Below, in pieces: positions 21,545-21,559 of a stretch of 21,559 nucleotides of DNA; the first letter of the stretch is position 1; every line of letters starts with the position of its first letter. The translations under genes and the position numbers were made by a program. The stretch covers positions 1 through 21,559 of the forward strand of contig CAMBSK010000036.1 in the NCBI GenBank assembly GCA_945870575.1. The letters are read 5' to 3'. This DNA is from Bordetella parapertussis (GTDB lineage: Bacteria; Pseudomonadota; Gammaproteobacteria; Burkholderiales; Burkholderiaceae_C). A model generated the notes under the pieces. It saw only the letters and a list, made by a program, of their open reading frames with translations, was not told the origin of the DNA and made no database searches.

Positions 21545-21559
21545 GATAATTTCCTCAAT

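Overview
The window looks like chromosomal DNA from a betaproteobacterium, probably order Burkholderiales and close to Comamonadaceae. This rests on the Liv-type importer with an acyl-CoA ligase gene, the Tim44-like protein and overall protein similarity; no rRNA or tRNA is present to test it. Most of the window (about 3.3-19.5 kb) is a catabolic island for acyclic terpenes (citronellol/geraniol type). It holds homologues of nearly all of the Pseudomonas aeruginosa atu system, plus a complete ABC importer that belongs to the same island.

Layout. (1) 1-2.7 kb: visibly more A+T-rich accessory DNA with a 5'-truncated polymerase-palm-like ORF, a small DUF6641-like gene and, convergent to it, a DUF2306-type membrane protein. 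(2) 2.7-3.3 kb: a 670-base graveyard with the C-terminal end of an IHF/HU-type protein, the first ~35 codons of a thiolase gene on the other strand (broken by a stop), and a promoter/palindrome pair in front of the next operon. (3) 3.3-9.76 kb, + strand: tightly packed operon atuB (SDR) - atuC (carboxylase beta) - atuD (acyl-CoA dehydrogenase) - atuE (hydratase) - atuF (biotin carboxylase/biotin carrier). (4) 16.4-9.77 kb, - strand: operon livH-livM-livG-livF - acyl-CoA synthetase - livK, converging on atuF with only 9 bases between the stop codons. (5) 16.4-17.1 kb: an A+T-rich promoter region and a decayed RTX (calcium-binding nonapeptide) gene fragment. (6) 17.1-19.55 kb, + strand: TetR regulator (atuR-like, apparently frameshifted near its 3' end), then AtuA split into two overlapping genes. 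(7) 19.6-21.5 kb: an odd head-to-head pair of small basic proteins sharing an MRIxExAxP N-terminus around a perfect 11-bp inverted repeat, then a Tim44-like membrane protein.

How the genes work together (inference from homology): an acyclic terpenoid acid is imported by LivKHMGF, activated to its CoA thioester by the ligase, desaturated by AtuD, carboxylated on the beta-methyl branch by AtuC/AtuF, hydrated by AtuE, and then shortened by lyase and beta-oxidation enzymes not encoded here. The SDR may act on redox steps of the same intermediates. AtuA and its detached C-terminal domain are cluster hallmarks without an assigned reaction. The TetR protein is the likely repressor.

I see no CRISPR array, complete insertion sequence, tRNA or rRNA. 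I do not claim a wholly new system. The most unusual items are the palm-like ORF at the left edge, the MRI-type divergent pair, the fossil genes bordering the island, and the broken 3' end of the regulator.
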